From: Anagrus nilaparvatae | Lineage: Eukaryota > Arthropoda > Insecta > Hymenoptera > Mymaridae | DNA length: 64,000 nt | Reading direction: 5' to 3' | Assembly (NCBI GenBank): GCA_022575985.1 | Contig: JAKSXM010000040.1 | Coordinates: 11,674,001-11,738,000, forward strand | Shown: positions 58,497 to 64,000 of the stretch, in pieces | Layout of the letters: the number at the start of each line of letters is the position of its first letter | Position numbering within the stretch: the stretch's first letter is position 1 | Program-made: the position numbers and the translations under genes | The notes under the pieces: generated by a model | What the model saw: only the letters and a program-made list of their open reading frames with translations | The model's database searches: none | Told to the model about the DNA's origin: nothing

Positions 58497-59150
58497 GACA
58501 GATACTATTGATCAAATAAAGATGTGGACCTCTCAAATTTTTGAAACATTTTCCAGGAAAATGGCCTCAGAATGTTAAGGTAAAAAAACATAAGTTAATA
58601 AATTATCCTTTGATCTCTGTAAAAAATTTTACGATTGTAACTTTATTAGGAGGGGAAGAACAGCAATAAGTGCATCAAAAGAGTAAAAAAACATTTTTAT
58701 TTTTTAGGCAGTTTTAAAAAGTTTAATCAATGCATTAAAAATTATTTTAAATTATCCAAAGTTTAACTTCAGGAGCGATTTTAGGTTAAATTGTTATATA
58801 TAATCAATTTATTTGTTAATACTTAATATTTTTTGAAAATTTCAACGCTTCCGTGAAGTTAAAGAGTTAAAAAACCTGCAGTTAAAATTTGGTTAGTTTA
58901 AAATAATTTTTAATGCATTAATCAAACCTTTAAAAACGGCCTAAAAAATAAAATTTTTTTTATTATTTTTTTTATGCATTTATTGCTGTTCCTCCCCTCC
59001 TAATAAAGTTGCAATCGTCAAATTTTTTACAGAGATCGAATGATAATTTGTTAACAGATTTCTTTTTACCCAAATATTCTGAGACCATTTTTCGAAAATA
59101 TTTCAAATTTCGAGAGGTCTACATCTTTTAGATCGATAGTATCAAGTGAC
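58497..59150. mobile_element. Palindromic element, 0.65 kb
   Basis: AGGGGAAGAACAGCAATAA (58651-58669) pairs with TTATTGCTGTTCCTCCCCT (58980-58998), axis near 58825. The ends TGACAGATACTATTGATC and GATCGATAGTATCAAG pair. Moderate divergence. Confidence 0.85.
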
Positions 59151-60189
59151 ACTTATTGTCCGCCCGGATGATAATCGGTTAAATCATCGTAGTATTTTTT
59201 GTCTTCAAAACTTTACCAAAATTATTTTCTATTGAATTATATTTTTAAAAAAAGGATTGTGTGTTTAACAAATCATTTGGACATGAGACATTGAGCACAT
59301 ATAACTTTTACAATAATATTTTTGCCGCTTTTTGAACATTAATAATATGATAGCAGGAAACTTGAAAATAATTTATTTTTATTGTAGTTAAACAGAATTT
59401 CGATAGTTTAATTTTCGATTTAAAAAAAATTTTCGTATATTTTTATTTCTATAAAATATACTGATGTACATATCATTGATGTTAACAGTAACCCTAATGG
59501 ATTAATATGGTTAATATTTTTTGTATAAAACATTTACAATAATACATATTTTTCTTAAAATTATCATTAAAATGTAATTATGCCAAGAAACATATGGTTT
59601 TAATAAGTTTTAAATTCTTTAAAGAAACTTATTATAAGTCTTTGTAATTATTTTTCGAGTTATTTTTAAAATAAAGTAATTTTTTATGGATTAAACTATA
59701 GCCTTGAATAATAATAAATAATAAAATAGTTTTGATTGACGCTGGACATTTTGAATCAGGAAATTAATTAATAATTATACGACTTATTCCAGCAAAAAAA
59801 TAATAATTTATTTTATTATTCTTTTTAGAATAATAAAATAATAAATAATATTTTACATTTTAATATTTTTATGGTTAAATTCATTTGTTTATGAGACTTA
59901 TATTTTTATTATCAATCGTTAATTTTAAATAAATTTTACGCATTATTCATGTGCCATGCACTGATACAACCAAATAAATTACCGCAAACGAAACTCATAT
60001 TTGGTAACGCTTTATGCAACGACCCCTTGGCAAGTAAATCACAAGACATTAATTTAGCAAGACAATATTTGTACCTTTGCTTACTAGAAAATTTATTCGC
60101 TTTTAACAGAGAAAATTTTTTCTCTTTATCTTTATAATAGTTTTATAGATTACAGTTACACTGAGAAATATATAATAGTAACAATTATA
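59151..60189. other. Unassigned AT-rich sequence
   Basis: The frame 59949-60137 (contains PNKLPQTKLIFGNALCNDPL) is of mixed composition but unrecognised. No repeat structure was found. Confidence 0.3.
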
Positions 60190-60655
60190 TATGGGTCGAT
60201 ATTCCTCAAGTGTATGTAAACCTAATTCTTGGGTTTCAAATCGATCCCAAGATATTTTTTTCTCAAAAGACTATCGAAAACAAGTCACCACCTTAATTTT
60301 CAGCCTCTTAGGTCTTTTCCTTGATTTTTCGTATTAGTTTTTTTTTGCACTTTATTTCTTTCGATTTTCAAAGCGCAAAAATTAGTAAAAACTCTGTCAG
60401 ACTCTTATTTTATTGCAAAAAAAAATTTTCCTCTTAGGCCCAGATACTAAATTTTCCTGGCTATCCAATTCCATGATTCAAATTTTTCTTCGAGTTGCGC
60501 ATGCGCGAGAAATCGAGTAAATACGTTCCAACTTCTAGCATTAATATCTCCCCAGCAGACAAACCAATTTTACTTTTAAAATACCCAAAATTTTCGTCCT
60601 TATGTATAATTCTTTTGGTAAAATTTTTGTTTTTTTTTTTTTTTGGCTAACTTAA

Positions 60656-60869
60656 AAAACTATAGCAAAAAATCTGATTTTAAGATTTTCATTTCTTAAA
60701 AATTTCAAATTTCCCGACAAGTCACGTGACCAATCAAAAATCTGACCAAAAACTTGGATTCCGCGAGAAATTTTACCAAAGGATATATATTATTATGTTT
60801 TTACAAGCTTCTATGTTGAAACAGCAAAATTTGAATGAATGTCCCGATTAATGTCGATTAATTTAGCAC

Positions 60870-60902
<33 letters not shown>

Positions 60903-61865
60903 GTTAAATCCGAATGGAGCTGAATGGAGCCCATTTTGCAAAATGACTTTCACCTATTGACCACAAATTTGGCAGATGTTTTTATATATGTGAAACATGA
61001 TTCCTCCCAATTTTTTAGCCTTCTAGGTGCAAAAGTGCTTATACTTAGCCCATTTGAATTTTTTTGGAAGTTTTCAAATTTGCTAATAATTTTTTTTAGC
61101 AATTAATGTATAAAACCGTAAAGATGCAAAAAAAATATTTTCGATAGATACCCCTATGGAAAATTTTTCAGTGAATTCGATTTTTTGGTTAGTGTTAGCC
61201 TAAAATTCTTTAGGACGCCAGAATATGATAGATTTCGACCACTGATTTGGTAATTTGAATTTCCAAAAAATCAAAATCGGTGCTCGAAATCTTCATCTAT
61301 TGGCATCCTGAAGCATTTTAGGCTAATATGAACGAGAAAATCGAATTCACTGGAAAATTTTCCATAGGGGTATCCATCGAAAATATGTTTTTTTGCATCT
61401 TTACGGTTTTATGCATTAATTGCTAAAAGAATTATTAGCAAATTTAAAAACTTCCAAAAAAATTTAAATGGGCCCAGTATAAGCACTTTTGCACCTAGAA
61501 GGCTAAAAAATTGGGAGGAATCATGTTCCACATATATAAAAACATCTGCCAAATTTGTGGTCAATCGGTGAAAGTCATTTTGCAAAATGGGCTCCATTCA
61601 GCTCCATTCGGATTTAACCCTGTTTTTTTTTTTTTTTTTTTTTTTTTAATTGTGCTAAATTAATCGACATTAATCGGGACATTCATTCAAATTTTGCTGT
61701 TTCAACATAGAAGCTTGTAAAAACATAAAAATATATATCCTTTGGTAAAATTTCTCGCGGAATCCAAGTTTTTGGTCAGATTTTTGATTGGTCACGTGAC
61801 TTGTCGGGAAATTTGAAATTTTTAAGAAGTGAAAATCTTAAAATCAGATTTTTTGCTATAGTTTT
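60656..61865. mobile_element. Perfectly symmetric palindrome inserted at TTAA
   Basis: It begins AAAACTATAGC and ends GCTATAGTTTT, each preceded or followed by TTAA (60652-60655 and 61866-61869). The symmetry sum is the same at the ends and at the centre, so no net indel has occurred since the arms became mirror images. The opposite arm of the host element (62995-63013) still has the uninterrupted site, GGCTAAC-TTAA-GGGTGATT on the minus strand. TTAA targeting is typical of piggyBac-type elements. Contains GTCACGTGACCAATC in each arm. No transposase. Confidence 0.9.
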
Positions 61866-62483
61866 TTAAGGGTGATTTTACTATATTTTTTTTTTTGGAA
61901 AACGAAATTTTTTTTTTGCATAAATCACTTCATATATGTCTCAAAAGTATGCAAAAAAATTATTATTTTAAAATTCCTACTCGAGGTATACTTTTTAGCG
62001 TATTTGGCGAGCGCGGTCAATTTTTTTTTTTTCTTAAATATAATAAAAAAGTCAAAAATAAGATGAATACGAGGAAACTGAAGGTTTATTGTATGCACCC
62101 GGGATTGCAGACGACTGGTAAGTTAAAAAAAAAAAAAAAAAATTCATTTTTATCAACAAAAAAAAAATTTTGGTTTTTTGAAAAACAACGTTTTGATTCC
62201 TTCTACTTAACATATCTGCGAAAATACTTGACCGATTTTTATGCTTATGCTCTATATTTCTTTGTTGTGAGTTTTTCTAAATTAATTTTTAAAAAAATTA
62301 AAAAAAAAATTAATTTAATCATTAAAATTAACAAAAAAGTACCGAAAAATTTGTTTTGAAACTTTAAACGCGTTTTTCTCGAAACAGGTTTTTTCAAACC
62401 GGTGTGCACGATTGCGCAATAACTACCCCACAGACTTACTCATAAATTGCTATATAATTAAACAAATATATACTTAAGAACCT

Positions 62484-62594
62484 GGGGCTCTATTCGCGAT
62501 CTTTATGTATTACGTACATACTATATATTTTAATAGAAATATGTATACGTAAGATTTTATGTACTGTATACATAAAGATCGCGAATAGGGCCCC
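62484..62594. mobile_element. Small MITE of 111 bp
   Basis: Ends GGGGCTCTATTCGCGATC and GATCGCGAATAGGGCCCC, with TTTATGTAT pairing further in. It splits the left copy of a mirrored block (CCTG|ACTTCGAG) whose opposite copy at 62728-62745 is whole. The target duplication looks like CCTG, though the overlap with the terminal G/C run leaves its exact length open. Confidence 0.8.
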
Positions 62595-63477
62595 TGACTT
62601 CGAGTTTTTTTTTTTTTTGTCCTCAAAAATTTTTTACAGCTAATTTTGTCCGAAAATTTTAGGCCTTTTTTTGAATTTTTTTTTTCCGGAGCCACCATTT
62701 TGTTCTTAATTAGTTTTTTTGAAAAAACTCGAAGTCAGGGTCTTAATTAAGCTAAAAACTCTTACCAAAAAATTTTTTTTTTTTTTCCGATAACATAATC
62801 TCTCAGCATCGTGCACACCGTTTTTTTTTACTGCTTCATTTGCGCACGTGTGACGCGGAAGTGACGTCACAGAAAACTAAAAACATTTTTTTTTTTCTAT
62901 TTTAATACATGTGTAAACTAATAAAAAAATATTTACTCAAATATCTGTAACCGTTTCTTCAGAATCCTTACCTAAAAAACACGACAAAATATAGTAAAAT
63001 CACCCTTAAGTTAGCCAAAAAAAAAAAAAAAAAAACAAAAATTTACCAAAAGAATTATACATAAAGACGAAAATTTTGGGCATTTTAAAAGTAAAATTGG
63101 TTTGTCTGCTGGGGAGATATTAATTCTAGAAGTTGGAACGTATTTACTCAATTTCTCGCGCATGCGCAACTCGAAGAAAAATTTGAATCACGGAATTGGA
63201 TAGCCAGGAAAATTTAGTATCTGGGCCTAAGAGGAAAATTTTTTTTTGCAATAAAATAAGAGTCTGACAGAGTTTTTACTAATTTTTGCGCTCTGAAAAT
63301 TTAAAAAAATAAAGTGCACAAAAAAAACTAATACGGCTACAAAAAATCAAGGAGAAGACCTAAGAGGCTAAAAATTGAGGAGGTGAGTTGTTTTCGATAG
63401 TATTTTGAGGGAAAAATATTTTGGAACCGATTTGAAAACCCAAGAATTAGGTTTACATACACTTGAGGAATATTACT

Positions 63478-63519
63478 TCATTTAAATCTACCCACATATG
63501 GGTAGATTTAAATGAAGCG
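63478..63519. repeat. Small palindrome at the junction of two elements
   Basis: CTTCATTTAAATCTACCCA and TGGGTAGATTTAAATGAAG around a short CATA centre. The right half is the start of the element that follows. Confidence 0.85.
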
Positions 63520-64000
63520 TGTATAAAATGTATGTTCGGGTATTCAAAATTGCCCCAAAGTATTTTTTTCTGAAAATAATACCAAAAATAAGTCAGCAAC
63601 CCAATTTTTAGCCCGCCGGAGCGAAATCTCGATTTTTGTCAGTCATTTTTGTATTTTGGACTCTTATAAAAAATGTAAGAAAAATGAGGAATAATATTTC
63701 TTATTTTTTCTGTTAAAAACTCTCATTAAAATGAAATAACTATTTGTTAAGCAAGGGATGAAAAGTAGATTTATGTTTTCCATGCAGTTGTATGGAAAGT
63801 AAAAAATGTATTTTTTATCCCGTGATTTAACACATGGTTTTTCATTAAAAGCGTAAGAAAGAGCGCTTCCCGTGTAGAAAAACGATTCTTTCTAACGCGT
63901 GTAATGAAAAATTTTTTCCTCTTAGATCCGGATAGGAAATTCCCTGGCTGTGCGATACCAAGGTCAAATTTTTTTTGCGTAGCGTATGCACGAGATACCT
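63495..64000. mobile_element. Left arm of another foldback element (continues past the window)
   Basis: ATATGGGTAGATTTAAATGA, AAAGTATTTTTTTCTGAAAA, CAACCCAATTTTTAGCC and TTTTTCCTCTTAGATCCGGA follow in the same order as the left arm of the 60190 element, but well diverged. It also contains an inverted CATTTTTTA / TAAAAAATG pair not seen there. The other arm lies outside the window. Confidence 0.7.

Larger units (their letters stand above)
60190..63475. mobile_element. Large foldback element carrying two later insertions
   Basis: TCCTCAAGTGTATGTAAACC at 60203 pairs with GGTTTACATACACTTGAGGA, axis of the outer parts near 61836. The arms match through TTGCGCATGCGCGAGAAAT and GGTAAAATTTTTG. An inner palindrome occupies 60656-61865 in the left arm, and a 111-bp MITE occupies 62484-62594. 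The central part has its own mirrored blocks (GGTGTGCACG 62401, mate 62810-62819; CTGACTTCGAG 62594, mate 62728-62738). No transposase. The minus-strand frame 62510-62698 and the plus frames at 61872-62359 are arm or core sequence rich in poly-A. Confidence 0.85.

Noticed and set aside
61895..62359. 154-codon frame, the longest in the window
   Set aside because: It is inside the core of a foldback element and dominated by poly-A and poly-T runs. No motif.

Overview
The window is strongly AT-rich eukaryotic nuclear DNA, most likely from an insect. The clues are a split NEDD8-conjugating enzyme gene (Ubc12), two genes of the DUF4806 type that is common in insects, an errantivirus-type env end with its LTR, and a Copia gag whose primer site matches an internal tRNA-iMet fragment, as in Drosophila copia. 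No bacterial gene organisation, rRNA, tRNA gene or CRISPR array was seen. Host coding sequence is sparse, all on the minus strand, and assembled here from small exons with consistent splice phases: Ubc12 exons 1-2 (20326-20631), a two-exon DUF4806-like piece (33551-33924), and an 11-exon DUF4806-like gene covering at least 349 residues (40041-46665).

Almost everything else is mobile or repeated DNA, and the dominant form is the long inverted repeat (foldback element). I can place more than twenty, from about 110 bp to 5.4 kb. 1-2103: an env-bearing LTR element ends inside a minus-strand Copia gag. 2104-6857: a palindrome with arms of about 2.2 kb. 8438-9036: a 5'-truncated non-LTR retrotransposon. 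12-18.5 kb: older inverted repeats and tandem duplications. 21293-24612 (called FB1 here) and 26161-31553 (FB2): two foldback elements whose arms are tandem arrays of a related unit of about 129 bp, each unit carrying a YY1/Pho-like core CCAAGATGGCGGAC. FB2 sits inside one LTR, and itself holds a solo LTR with 4-bp target duplications and an 820-bp MITE palindrome. 34.6-39.6 kb: more palindromes, a tRNA-like SINE head and an FB1 terminus. 47-64 kb: palindromes lying nearly end to end.

The nesting can be read directly. At 60656-61865 a palindromic element interrupts one arm of a larger palindrome at TTAA, while the opposite arm keeps the empty site. At 53699-55087 a palindrome starting TAGGGTTG is bounded by 8-bp direct repeats (ATACCCAT), as hAT elements are. 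Several palindromes share a module built on TCACGTGACC. The main candidate for something undescribed is this set of TIR-dominated elements with shared internal modules. If transcribed, they would give long hairpin RNAs; that is inference. Their mobilising enzymes are not visible in the window.
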